A stretch of 64,000 bases of DNA from Pseudomonadota bacterium (GTDB lineage Bacteria; Pseudomonadota; Alphaproteobacteria; Rhizobiales; Hyphomicrobiaceae): contig JAEXXM010000080.1 in the NCBI GenBank assembly GCA_023405815.1, forward strand, positions 30,167-94,166, given 5' to 3'. The notes below the pieces were generated by a model. It made no database searches and was not told the origin of the DNA. It saw nothing but the letters and a program-made list of their open reading frames with translations. Below are positions 54,374 to 64,000 of the stretch, in pieces. How positions within the stretch are numbered: position 1 is the stretch's first letter; each line of letters starts with the position of its first letter. Made by a program: the position numbers and the translations under genes.

Positions 54374-54827
54374 TCAACTGCGGAACGAAAGACCGAGAAC
54401 GAGAGAAACAACGAAGTTCATTTTGCGGGCATCGCAAAGAATTTTAGCAACCCTAAGACGATATGCATTTTTGGTAAAGTCGGGCGCCGCAAAGCGCGAA
54501 GCCGCGGGCCGGCACTGACTTGGCGTACTCTCCCCGCTCGGCGTCGCGAAGCCGAACGTGCCGATGCCTCTGAGCTCGGCAATCGCCTCGACTGGCGCAG
54601 GCCGCAACGACCAACTTCCTGGCCGCGCAGACGGTCAAAAGGGTGCCCCGGCTTGGCGCTGCCGGCATGCACCCCGCTGCCCCCGAAAACCGTGCGCCGT
54701 AGTTCCCTACGGTACAGCCCGGGCCCTCAAAGCCCGGCATGGGTTGCACATGCCGGCGCAAAATTTCCGGCTGGCTGAAATTGAAACAGGCTGCGTGTGC
54801 CCTCAACGAGAGCTTGGAGTCCAAGTC
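54374..54827. other. Gene-free stretch with hairpins
   Basis: No convincing gene in these 454 bases. There is a small stem CCGTAG-TTCC-CTACGG (54694-54712 region). There is also a perfect 8-bp hairpin, CCGGCATG (54734-54741) with CATGCCGG (54749-54756), 70 bases upstream of a possible small ORF. The first 100 bases are A+T-rich (TTTTAGCAACC..., ATATGCATTTTTGG) and could hold promoters for the divergent flanks. Confidence 0.4.
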
Positions 54828-55004
54828 ATGTCGAATGCCATTCTATCAGAAGTGCGCGAGATCACCCTCACCATGGCGATGCTGGCAGGCTTGTTGGCTC
54901 TCAGTCTCGGGGTCGCCTGCGCGGCAGTTGTGATCGCCGACAACCAGACGCGGCATGTCGCGACGCTGGCGGGCGTTGCGCCGGTCGCCCTGCTCGAGCC
55001 GTAA
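54828..55004 (+). CDS. Possible 58-aa single-helix membrane protein
   Basis: ATG 54828 has GGAG eight bases upstream. The product starts MSNAILSEVREITLTMAML. It has one membrane helix (AGLLALSLGVACAAVVIA) and a short soluble tail ending VAPVALLEP. No family is recognised. Support is a good ribosome site and membrane-protein-like composition; against it are the small size and the high-G+C setting. Confidence 0.42.
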   Translation: MSNAILSEVREITLTMAMLAGLLALSLGVACAAVVIADNQTRHVATLAGVAPVALLEP

Positions 55005-55116
55005 GCCTGCACGCTAGCACGAGGCAAACGGGCGAAAGTCACCAAAGGCAGCGGATTTCTCTATCAAGCGGACGAATGCTCCGCGCCACGTGGTGCCGTC
55101 TGCGGGCCTCGATACA

Positions 55117-58100
55117 CTACCCCATAGTTTCCAGCTCCCCAGGTGCCGGGTGCATGCTTGTCTCGAGGCGCCAGCCTTTGATGAGGCCGTAGATCGCGGG
55201 AATGACGATGAGCGTCAGCACGGTCGAGGAGACCATGCCGCCGATCATCGGCACCGCGATGCGCTGCATCACCTCCGAGCCCGTGCCGGTGCTCCACATG
55301 ATGGGCAGCAGGCCGGCGATGATGGCGACCACGGTCATCATCTTGGGGCGCACACGTTCTACCGCGCCTTCCATGATCGCGGCGTGCAGATCGGCGCGCG
55401 ACAAAGACCGACCCTCGTGCTGAGCGCGCTCGCGGGCCTCGTTGAGCGCCTGATCGAGGTAGATCAGCATGACGACGCCCGTCTCGGCGGCGACGCCGGC
55501 GAGGGCGATAAAGCCGACGGCGACGGCGACCGAGAGGTTGAAGCCGAGCCACCACATCAGCCAGAAGCCGCCGACCAGGGCAAAGGGCAGCGACAGCATG
55601 ACGATCAGGGTCTCGGTCCAGCGGCGGAAGTTCAGGTAGAGCAGCAACACAATGATCAGCAGCGTCACCGGGACGACGATCTTCAGCCGCTCCTTGGCGC
55701 GCGCGTAGTATTCGAACTGGCCGCTCCAGGTGATGTAGTAGCCGTCGGGCAGCTTCACCTGGTCGGCGACTGCACGCTGCGCCTCGGCGACGTAGCTACC
55801 GAGGTCCCTGTCGCGCACGTCGACGAAGATATAGGCGACGAGCTGCGCGTCCTCGGTGCGGATGGAGGCGGGCCCTTGCGTGCGCTTCACCGTGGCGACC
55901 TCCCCCAGCGGCACCGTGCCGCCGCCGGGGAGGGAGACCAGCACATCGCGCGCAATCGCGACCGGATCGGACCTGAGCTCGCGCGGATAGCGCACGTTGA
56001 CCGCATAGCGCTCGCGCCCTTCGACGGTCGTGGTCACCGTCTCCGCGCCGAGCGCTGTGGCAACGACATCCTGCACGTCGCCGACCATCAGACCGTAGCG
56101 GCCGAGCTGATCGCGTTTCGGCTCTATCTCGAGGTAGTAGCCGCCGATAACGCGCTCGGCGTAGGCACTGGCCGTGCCGGGCACGGCGCGCAAGGCTACC
56201 TCGATCTGGCGTGCGACATGCTCGATCTCTTTCAGATTCTGGCCGAATACCTTGACGCCGATGGGTGTACGGATGCCCGTGGCGAGCATGTCGATGCGCG
56301 CCTTGATGGGCATCGTCCAGGCATTGGATACGCCGGGGAACTGCAGCGACTGGTCCATCTCACCGATCAGCTTGTCGACCGTCATGCCGGGGCGCCACTC
56401 GCTCTCCGGCTTCAGGTTGATAACGGTCTCGAACATCTCGGTCGGCGCCGGATCGGTAGCGGTCGCGGCGCGCCCGGCTTTGCCGAACACAGATTCCACC
56501 TCGGGGAAGGACTTGATGATGCGGTCCTGGGTCTGCAGCAGCTCGGCGGCCTTGGTGATCGAGAGGCCGGGGAGCGACACTGGCATGTAGAACAGCGTCC
56601 CCTCGTTGAGGTTGGGCATGAACTCCGAGCCGAGCTTGGTCGCCGGCCAAATGCTGATGGCGAGCACCGCCACCGCCAATACGACGGTCAGCGTCTTGGC
56701 CTTGAGCACGGCGTTGATCACCGGGCGGTAGACCCAGATCAGGAAGCGATTGATGGGATTTCGCGCCTCGGGGATGATGCGCCCCCGCACGAAGATCACC
56801 ATCAGGGCCGGGACGAGGGTCACGGACAGGAAGGCCGCCGCTGCCATGGCGAAGGTCTTGGTGAAGGCCAGCGGCTTGAACAGGCGACCTTCCTGCGCCT
56901 CGAGCGTAAAGATGGGCAGGAACGACACCGTGATGATGAGCAGCGAGAAGAAGAGCGCCGGGCCCACCTGGGCCGCGGCCTCGATCAGGATCTCCGTGCG
57001 CGGCTTGTCGGGGGGCGCCCGCTCGAGGTGCTTGTGCGCGTTCTCGATCATCACGATGGCCGCGTCCACCATGGCGCCGATGGCGATCGCGATACCGCCG
57101 AGACTCATGATGTTGGAGCTGATCCCCAACAGGTGCATGAACACGTAGGCGATGAGCACGCCGAGCGGCAGAGTTAGGATGGCGACGAAGGCGCTGCGCG
57201 CATGCAACAGGAAGACGATGCACACGAGCGCCACGATCAGGCTTTCCTCGGTCAGCGTCCGCTTCAGCGTATCGATGGCCCGATGGATGAGCTCGGAGCG
57301 GTCGTAAACGGGAACGATTTCCGTGCCGTCCGGTAAGCTCGAGCGGATCTCATCCAAGCGCTGTTTGACGTTGTCGATGACGGCGAGGGCATTTTGTCCA
57401 TAGCGCTGCACGGCGATGCCGGAGACGGCCTCGCCCTCGCCGTTGAGCTCGGTGATGCCGCGCCGCTCGTCCGGGGCCAATTCGACGCGCGCCACGTCAC
57501 GAAGATACACCGGCGTGCCGTTCTCGCTCTTGAGGACGATCTGCTCGAGGTCCTTGGTACTCCTGATGTAGCCGCGCCCGCGCACCATGAACTCGGTTTC
57601 GGCGAGCTCGACCACGCGCCCGCCGACGTCCATGTTCGAGTCACGAATGGCGTCCCTGATTTTGGCGAGCGAAATGTTGAAGGTCTTGAGCCGGCCGGGA
57701 TCGACCACGACGCTGTACTGGCGCACAAATCCGCCTACGCTCGCGACCTCGGCCACCCCTTCCGACTTCGCCAGTGCATAGCGCACCTGCCAGTCCTGAA
57801 TCGTACGCAGATCGGCGAGCGTGCGCTTTGCGGCCATGACTGCATACTGGTAGACCCAGCCGACCCCCGTGGCGTCGGGGCCGATGGTCGGCGTGACGTT
57901 GCGCGGCAGGTTGCGCGCGGCAAAGCTCAGGTACTCGAGCACGCGCGAGCGCGCCCAATAGATGTCGGTGCCGTCCTCGAAAATGACGTAGACGAAGCTG
58001 ACGCCGAAGAACGAGAAGCCGCGCACCACGTGCGACCGCGGCACGGAAAGCATGGCCGTGGTCAGCGGATAGGTGATCTGGTCCTCGATCACCTGGGGGG

Positions 58101-58269
58101 CTTGGCCGGGTGCCTCCGTGTAGATGATGACCTGTGTGTCGGAGAGGTCGGGAATGGCGTCGAGTGGGACGTTCTTGATGGCGTAGATTCCGGCACCGGT
58201 GGCGAACAGCGCACCGAGCAGGACCAGCATGAGGTTGTTCGCCGACCAGCGGATGATCCAAGCGATCAT
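55117..58269 (-). CDS. cusA: CusA-type heavy-metal efflux RND pump
   Basis: Inner-membrane proton-driven pump of the HME-RND family, 1050 aa with 12 helices and two large periplasmic loops. LSDTQVIIYTEAPGQAP near residue 42 and the helix-4 segment AIGAMVDAAIVMIENAHKH with the proton-relay Asp and Glu are family marks. It resembles E. coli CusA: the metal-relay methionines are present in LFYMPVSLPG and ARIDMLATGI, but the third site reads RYGLMVGDV where CusA has Met before the next residue. A Cu(I)/Ag(I) substrate is likely, not proven. The ATG overlaps the cusB stop. Confidence 0.92.
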   Translation of the reverse strand: MIAWIIRWSANNLMLVLLGALFATGAGIYAIKNVPLDAIPDLSDTQVIIYTEAPGQAPQVIEDQITYPLTTAMLSVPRSHVVRGFSFFGVSFVYVIFEDGTDIYWARSRVLEYLSFAARNLPRNVTPTIGPDATGVGWVYQYAVMAAKRTLADLRTIQDWQVRYALAKSEGVAEVASVGGFVRQYSVVVDPGRLKTFNISLAKIRDAIRDSNMDVGGRVVELAETEFMVRGRGYIRSTKDLEQIVLKSENGTPVYLRDVARVELAPDERRGITELNGEGEAVSGIAVQRYGQNALAVIDNVKQRLDEIRSSLPDGTEIVPVYDRSELIHRAIDTLKRTLTEESLIVALVCIVFLLHARSAFVAILTLPLGVLIAYVFMHLLGISSNIMSLGGIAIAIGAMVDAAIVMIENAHKHLERAPPDKPRTEILIEAAAQVGPALFFSLLIITVSFLPIFTLEAQEGRLFKPLAFTKTFAMAAAAFLSVTLVPALMVIFVRGRIIPEARNPINRFLIWVYRPVINAVLKAKTLTVVLAVAVLAISIWPATKLGSEFMPNLNEGTLFYMPVSLPGLSITKAAELLQTQDRIIKSFPEVESVFGKAGRAATATDPAPTEMFETVINLKPESEWRPGMTVDKLIGEMDQSLQFPGVSNAWTMPIKARIDMLATGIRTPIGVKVFGQNLKEIEHVARQIEVALRAVPGTASAYAERVIGGYYLEIEPKRDQLGRYGLMVGDVQDVVATALGAETVTTTVEGRERYAVNVRYPRELRSDPVAIARDVLVSLPGGGTVPLGEVATVKRTQGPASIRTEDAQLVAYIFVDVRDRDLGSYVAEAQRAVADQVKLPDGYYITWSGQFEYYARAKERLKIVVPVTLLIIVLLLYLNFRRWTETLIVMLSLPFALVGGFWLMWWLGFNLSVAVAVGFIALAGVAAETGVVMLIYLDQALNEARERAQHEGRSLSRADLHAAIMEGAVERVRPKMMTVVAIIAGLLPIMWSTGTGSEVMQRIAVPMIGGMVSSTVLTLIVIPAIYGLIKGWRLETSMHPAPGELETMG

Positions 58270-59786
58270 TGGCCGGCCTCCACTTCCGATTTCGAGTCTC
58301 CTTGACTAGGCGGCGTCTCTGCAGCGAAGCCCTTCAGGGCGGCGCGCAGATTGCTCTCGGCGTCGATCAGGAAGTTCGCCGACGTGACCACCTTGTCGCC
58401 GGCCTTGACGCCTTCGACCACCTCGCGGAATCCGTCTCCATGCTGCCCGAGCTTGACCTCGCGCGGCTCGAAGCGGCCGTCGCCCTTGTCGAGAATGACG
58501 ACCTGGCGCGTTCCGCTGTCGATGACGGCGCTGTTTGGCACCGCCACGACCTCACGGTCGGCCCCGGCCGTGATCTCGACGTCGGCATACATGTCGGGCA
58601 GCAGGGCGAGATCGGGATTGGGCAGCTCGATGCGGACGGGGGCGGTGCGCGTCTCGTTGTTGAGATGCGGAACGATGACGCTGACGTTGCCGCGGAACTC
58701 CCGGTCCGGGTAGGCGCGGGCACGGACCGTCACCGGCTGACCGACCTTGAGCGCGCCAAGCTCGGCCTCCGGCACATCGGCCATCACCCAGACGTACGAA
58801 TGGTCGGCAATGCGGAACAGAACGTCGCCCGCTTGCGCCCGCATGCCGCTAACGGCTGTGCGCTCGAGGACGAGCCCGTCGTTCGGCGCGCGCCAGACAA
58901 TGGTATCGGGAACATTGCGCGTGCGTGCGATGCTATCGATGACGTCCTTCGGGATTTGCATGTTCTCTAGCCGCCGGCGCGCCCCGATGACGGGTGCGCG
59001 CGTGCGCGCACTTTCTGCCGCCGTTCGTCTCCCCGAGGCGATGGGGCCCCAGCCGGTCTCTTCCTCGACGACCAGGCGGGCGCCGATGGAGAGCAGCTCC
59101 GGCGCGTAGATGGTCATCAGCGGGTCACCGGCCTTCACGTGCGTGCCGGTCGTGACATCCGCGACCTTCTCGAGATAGCCTTCGAAGCGCAGAGTGATGA
59201 CCGAGATGCGCCGCTCATCCAGCTTGACGATGCCGGGGGCGCGCACCGGATGGCCCAAAGTGCGCTTTTTGACCTCCTCGCTGCGCACGCCGGCGCGCTG
59301 AATTTTCTCCGGTGAGACCTTTACGGTGTCCCCTTCGTCCACCTCATCCGCATAGACGGGAATGTAGTCCATACCCATCGAGTCCTTCTTCGGCACCGGT
59401 GAGATGTCCGGAAGGCCCATCGGATTGCGATAATGAATGATCCTGCGGCCCTGGTCGTTCTGCGGCCGTGGCTCGCCTTCCGCCTGCGCCTGCACTTGCG
59501 CCGGCGCAACCGCCTTGGGGGCATCGAAGCTGACGTCCTCCGAGGCACGCACTGCGATGTATGCCTCGCCGGCTTCCGTGCTCCGTGGCGTCAGCGAATA
59601 GAGCGGCTTGCCTGTGGGGTCGCGGTAGTAGATGACGGGACCGGTGCTTTTTTCATGCGGTCCGCTCTTTGCCGCCATCGGTGTCGGCGGCAGCTCGAGC
59701 ATGCCCGTCTGGCCTGCCCAAAGCCCGGCTCCCGCCGCAGCCGTAAGGGCTGCGACGGTCACCACACCTTTCATCAGGGGGGTCAT
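58266..59786 (-). CDS. cusB: CusB-type periplasmic adaptor with doubled N-terminal module
   Basis: Membrane fusion protein that links CusA to an outer-membrane channel and passes metal to it. An N-terminal membrane or signal helix (residues 6-24) is followed by two copies of a metal-binding-like module, residues 51-79 and 116-145. Both fit YR-P-G-P--S--P with G--YI-V at equal spacing. The second copy is richer in Met (NPMG, KDSMGMDY). The hairpin, lipoyl, barrel and membrane-proximal domains follow. Total length 506 aa. No cusC gene is in the window. Confidence 0.88.
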   Translation of the reverse strand: MTPLMKGVVTVAALTAAAGAGLWAGQTGMLELPPTPMAAKSGPHEKSTGPVIYYRDPTGKPLYSLTPRSTEAGEAYIAVRASEDVSFDAPKAVAPAQVQAQAEGEPRPQNDQGRRIIHYRNPMGLPDISPVPKKDSMGMDYIPVYADEVDEGDTVKVSPEKIQRAGVRSEEVKKRTLGHPVRAPGIVKLDERRISVITLRFEGYLEKVADVTTGTHVKAGDPLMTIYAPELLSIGARLVVEEETGWGPIASGRRTAAESARTRAPVIGARRRLENMQIPKDVIDSIARTRNVPDTIVWRAPNDGLVLERTAVSGMRAQAGDVLFRIADHSYVWVMADVPEAELGALKVGQPVTVRARAYPDREFRGNVSVIVPHLNNETRTAPVRIELPNPDLALLPDMYADVEITAGADREVVAVPNSAVIDSGTRQVVILDKGDGRFEPREVKLGQHGDGFREVVEGVKAGDKVVTSANFLIDAESNLRAALKGFAAETPPSQGDSKSEVEAGQ

Positions 59787-60178
59787 TCTGTGGCCGTGAC
59801 GATGAGCTTGCTCTCAACCGTCCCGGTCTCTCCCTGGACTTTGGCGCCAAGCGACAGCGCCCAATGACCAGCCATCGTGAGCTTGGTCTTGAAGCGATAG
59901 ACGCCCGGGTCCGTGGAGGCGACGGGCTCGATGGGCGAGTCCATCATCGCCATGCCATCTGGTCCCATGTCGATGCGCTTAGCAAAGATCACCGCATCGG
60001 GGATGGCCCGACCTGAAGGCTTGTGCACGAGCTTGACCGAAATTATGGCGTCGCCCTGCTTCACCTTCTCATCGACCAGCTGGAACTCGTAGTCCTTGAT
60101 ATCGGCGAGCGCCGCCACACCGGTGAGCATCAGCAGTGCAGCGCCCACGGCAGCTGCACGCGAAGTCTTGCGTTGCAT
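59783..60178 (-). CDS. FixH/YtkA-like secreted protein in efflux operon
   Basis: 131-aa exported protein with a signal sequence (RAAAVGAALLMLTGVAALA). A single immunoglobulin-like domain of the FixH/YtkA type follows; AHWALSLGAK-like strand: MAGHWALSLGAKVQGETG. Met-rich stretch: DMGPDGMAMMDSP. Such proteins occur beside CusAB-type pumps and probably bind copper in the periplasm (inference). The stop overlaps the cusB start (ATGA). Confidence 0.78.
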   Translation of the reverse strand: MQRKTSRAAAVGAALLMLTGVAALADIKDYEFQLVDEKVKQGDAIISVKLVHKPSGRAIPDAVIFAKRIDMGPDGMAMMDSPIEPVASTDPGVYRFKTKLTMAGHWALSLGAKVQGETGTVESKLIVTATE

Positions 60179-60278
60179 TTTTCAGATCTCCAATCGTCCA
60201 ACCGGCGCCGGCGAATAGCCAGCGCGCGCAAGCGACAGCAGCGTCGGCTGCAGCCGCAAAGGCGCCTACGGGCGCTGG

Positions 60279-60656
60279 TCAGGCGCTTGGAGGTCGGAGG
60301 AGTTGCGGTGTGAGGACGCCGGCGCTCTCATGGGCTGCTGCCGGCGGTATGCGGTCGCGCGGCACGTCGCGATGCAGCCGCGCTTCGATGGGAGGGGTCA
60401 ACTGCTGGGTGCACTTGGCGAGGCAGTTGCCAAGGTCCGGGCAGGTCTGCTGCGGGCAGTTCGGACAGTGCTTGGCCTTGACCGGCTTGTGGCTGTGGCA
60501 CGGCATGGCTTGCTTGGCCGATACGGCGTCCTGACCATGGTGGCCAGCTGCCATTTGCAGTGCGTGCGACGCGGACAACGGCACAGACACGGCCGCCCCC
60601 AGCATGGCAAGCATGCCGAGCATCAGGCACCAACGGCGGTAGTTGTCTCTCGTCAC
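60279..60656 (-). CDS. Small secreted Cys/His-rich protein of efflux operon
   Basis: Unrecognised 125-aa protein. GTG 60656 places a basic N-region (RDNYRR) before a hydrophobic core (LMLGMLAMLGAAVSVPLS); ATG 60623 is an alternative. The mature part has AAGHHGQD, PCHSHKP and CPNCPQQTCPDLGNCLAKC, with five cysteines in 19 residues. The pattern suits a periplasmic metal-binding or disulfide-rich protein. It is the first gene of the cus-like operon, 100 bases before the FixH-like gene. Confidence 0.62.
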   Translation of the reverse strand: MTRDNYRRWCLMLGMLAMLGAAVSVPLSASHALQMAAGHHGQDAVSAKQAMPCHSHKPVKAKHCPNCPQQTCPDLGNCLAKCTQQLTPPIEARLHRDVPRDRIPPAAAHESAGVLTPQLLRPPSA

Positions 60657-60753
60657 GGGCGGCAGGGTGCCACAAGCAAAGGCGGCCCACAACAGCCGCG
60701 TCGGACAGCGGTATCACCATCCGACGGCTGACGAGCTAAGTTATTGAAAAGAT

Positions 60754-60830
<77 letters not shown>

Positions 60831-60922
60831 AGTCAAAAATGCGCGCCCCGTGGGGACGCGCTTGCCACGAGGCGATGACTTACGTGCCTCGCCCGGGGAA
60901 GTCAAGGAAGTCCCGCGACAAT

Positions 60923-61441
60923 TCACGGTTGGCCCTGCGCGGCGCCCAGAAAATCGAGCTTCCCGACCGGGACGCCGTTGTGGCGCAGGATGGCGTAGGC
61001 GGTGGTGACGTGGAAATAGAAGTTCGGCAGGGCGAAGAACACGAGGTAGTCCTGGCCCTTGAAGGAGAGCTCGCGCGGGCCGGCCTTGAGCGAGACCGGG
61101 CGGCCCTCGGAGCCGTCGATCTGCCCGGGCGTGAGGGTGCCGATGAAGTCCAGCGTCTTTGCGATGCGTGCCTTCAGCTCGGGGATGGTCTTCTCGGTGT
61201 CCTCGAAGCTCGGCACAGGGGCGCCGGCGAGGCGAGCCGGGCAGCCCTTGGCGTGGTCGGAAGCCATCTGCACCTGGCGCGAGAGCGGGAACATGTCCGG
61301 GGCAAGGCGCGCGGAGACGAGCACGGCGGGGTCAAACTTCTTCTCCTCGGCATAGGCGAGCGCCTTGTCGAGAATGGCGTCGAGCGCCTTCAGCGTGCGC
61401 AGGAACGCCGGCACGGATGCCTCAAACATCGATAGGGTCAT
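60923..61441 (-). CDS. DUF1993 family protein
   Basis: Protein of 172 aa starting MTLSMFEASVPAFLRTLKAL, of the DUF1993 family; these are DinB-like four-helix proteins of unknown function. Family features are ARLAPDMFPLSRQVQMASDH and the C-terminal FFALPNFYFHVTTAYAILRH, with His residues that could bind metal. AAGGA lies before ATG 61441. It is flanked by two tRNA genes and probably monocistronic. Confidence 0.85.
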   Translation of the reverse strand: MTLSMFEASVPAFLRTLKALDAILDKALAYAEEKKFDPAVLVSARLAPDMFPLSRQVQMASDHAKGCPARLAGAPVPSFEDTEKTIPELKARIAKTLDFIGTLTPGQIDGSEGRPVSLKAGPRELSFKGQDYLVFFALPNFYFHVTTAYAILRHNGVPVGKLDFLGAAQGQP

Positions 61442-61529
61442 TTGCTGTCCTTTGATCGTCCGCCGCGATTGGCGCATCACATCGTGTCGCCAGAAGCACC
61501 TATCAAGGCACGCGCGGCATGTGAAAAGA

Positions 61530-61604
<75 letters not shown>

Positions 61605-61673
61605 TGGCCGCGCTCTTCCTAGCGGGCGCAGGCAAAGGCCGCAAGGCGACCTTTCGCGTTCGAGCTCGAAAGC

Positions 61674-61706
61674 AAAAGGCGCGCCGCACTCCTCGCGCGA
61701 CGCGCC
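61674..61706 (-). terminator. Intrinsic terminator of hupB
   Basis: On the minus strand GGCGCGTCGC (61697-61706) pairs with GCGGCGCGCC (61678-61687) with one G-T pair and a nine-base loop; TTTT follows (61674-61677). It lies 31 bases after the hupB stop. Confidence 0.75.
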
Positions 61707-61737
61707 GACCATGTTCCCGAAGCTCAAGCGGCGGTGC

Positions 61738-62010
61738 CTAGTTCAGCGCGTCCTTGAGGCCCTTCGAAGGACTGAACTTGGGCACCCGCGATGCCGGGAT
61801 GTTGATCGTCGCGCCCGTTGCCGGATTGCGGCCCTCGCGCGCCTTGCGCTTGGCCACCTTGAACGTGCCGAAGTCCGGAATGCGGACCTCGTGGCCCTCG
61901 CGCATCGCGCTGCGGATGTGCTCGAGCACGGCGTCGACCGCCACGGTGGCTTTGTCCTTCGTGAGCTCGGCTTCCTTGGCGACGGCGTCGATCAAATCTT
62001 TCTTGCTCAT
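61738..62010 (-). CDS. hupB: HU family DNA-binding protein
   Basis: 90-aa nucleoid protein, standard HU size. It starts MSKKDLIDAVAKEAELTKDK. The DNA-binding arm is seen as IPDFGTFKVAKRKAREGRNP followed by ATGATINIPASRVPKF. ATG 62010 is the family start; the longer frame to 62115 was rejected. It lies downstream of lon in the usual lon-hupB order. No clear promoter was identified in the 280-base gap. Confidence 0.96.
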   Translation of the reverse strand: MSKKDLIDAVAKEAELTKDKATVAVDAVLEHIRSAMREGHEVRIPDFGTFKVAKRKAREGRNPATGATINIPASRVPKFSPSKGLKDALN

Positions 62011-62201
62011 CTCGTGTCCGTCCTTTGCGTTCGGAATTGCGACTTGGGGGAGTGGCGGAAATAGGGGTCCGCATGTGTTGCTGCAGTCGCAACAGTGCGT
62101 GAGAGAAGCGCCCAATACACGGCCCCGTCAAGGGGTAAAAGGCGCGAATTTGCCCGAAAAACCTGGGGAAACGAGCGTTTTGGAGCGCACGGAGCAAGAA
62201 C

Positions 62202-62231
62202 AAAAACCTCGCGGTTGGTGGCCGCGAGGTT
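62202..62231 (-). terminator. Intrinsic terminator of lon
   Basis: On the minus strand AACCTCGCGG (62222-62231) and CCGCGAGGTT (62205-62214) form a perfect 10-bp stem around seven bases, followed by a T-run (62202-62206). A second, T-less perfect hairpin, GGCGTTCCC/GGGAACGCC (62257-62279), lies between it and the lon stop. Confidence 0.85.
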
Positions 62232-62290
62232 ACTGAAGTTGCATGCGCAGCCCGACGGCGTTCCCCGGAAGGGAACGCCATCAAGTTGCA

Positions 62291-64000
<1,710 letters not shown>

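Overview
The window is G+C-rich (about 70% in a hand-counted stretch of dnaE). Gene order, the short LpxI-type lipid A branch, the extended ribosomal protein S2 and the 14-gene nuo operon point to an alphaproteobacterium of the order Hyphomicrobiales (Rhizobiales). A Hyphomicrobiaceae-like genus is my guess; nothing in the window fixes the genus. Most genes lie on the minus strand.

Layout by rising coordinate. (1) 1-2751, plus strand: 3' part of gltX, then gltA with an intrinsic terminator. (2) 2770-18564, minus strand, read from the right: rpsB-tsf-pyrH-frr-uppS-cdsA-dxr-rseP-bamA-lpxD-fabZ-lpxA-lpxI-lpxB. This envelope block covers translation start-up, undecaprenyl and isoprenoid precursors, phospholipid synthesis, outer-membrane protein assembly and lipid A. 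(3) 18786-20806: a small accessory pocket with an unknown gene, a DpnI-like methyl-dependent endonuclease and an RMD1/DUF155 membrane protein. (4) 21032-29356, minus strand: an L,D-transpeptidase-fold protein, dnaE, lolD, a lolC/E permease and an archaeal/eukaryotic-type prolyl-tRNA synthetase. (5) 29357-30188: gene-free, with a strong terminator hairpin and a palindrome-rich repeat. (6) 30189-51397, minus strand: nuoA to nuoN, then birA, rnj, mce and two small genes. The nuo operon is broken up by non-Nuo genes: a four-helix-bundle element (B/C), three genes (C/D), two genes (D/E) and a small membrane protein (F/G). (7) 51519-54357: a surface-polysaccharide patch of lower G+C (FkbM methyltransferase, GT25 glycosyltransferase, UDP-xylose synthase-like SDR). 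(8) 55117-60656, minus strand: a Cus-type heavy-metal efflux operon. (9) 60754-64000: tRNA-Asp, a DUF1993 protein, tRNA-Val, hupB and the 3' part of lon.

The best leads for something not routinely described are these. A 459-bp unit fits exactly between nuoB and nuoC; it carries a four-helix-bundle gene between 21-bp inverted repeats. A pair of mirror-image long hairpins fills the whole lpxA-lpxI gap and supplies the lpxI Shine-Dalgarno. A second palindrome-rich repeat family occurs at two loci. LpxI appears to carry a degenerate second copy of its C-terminal domain. No CRISPR array, prophage, transposase or rRNA gene was seen.
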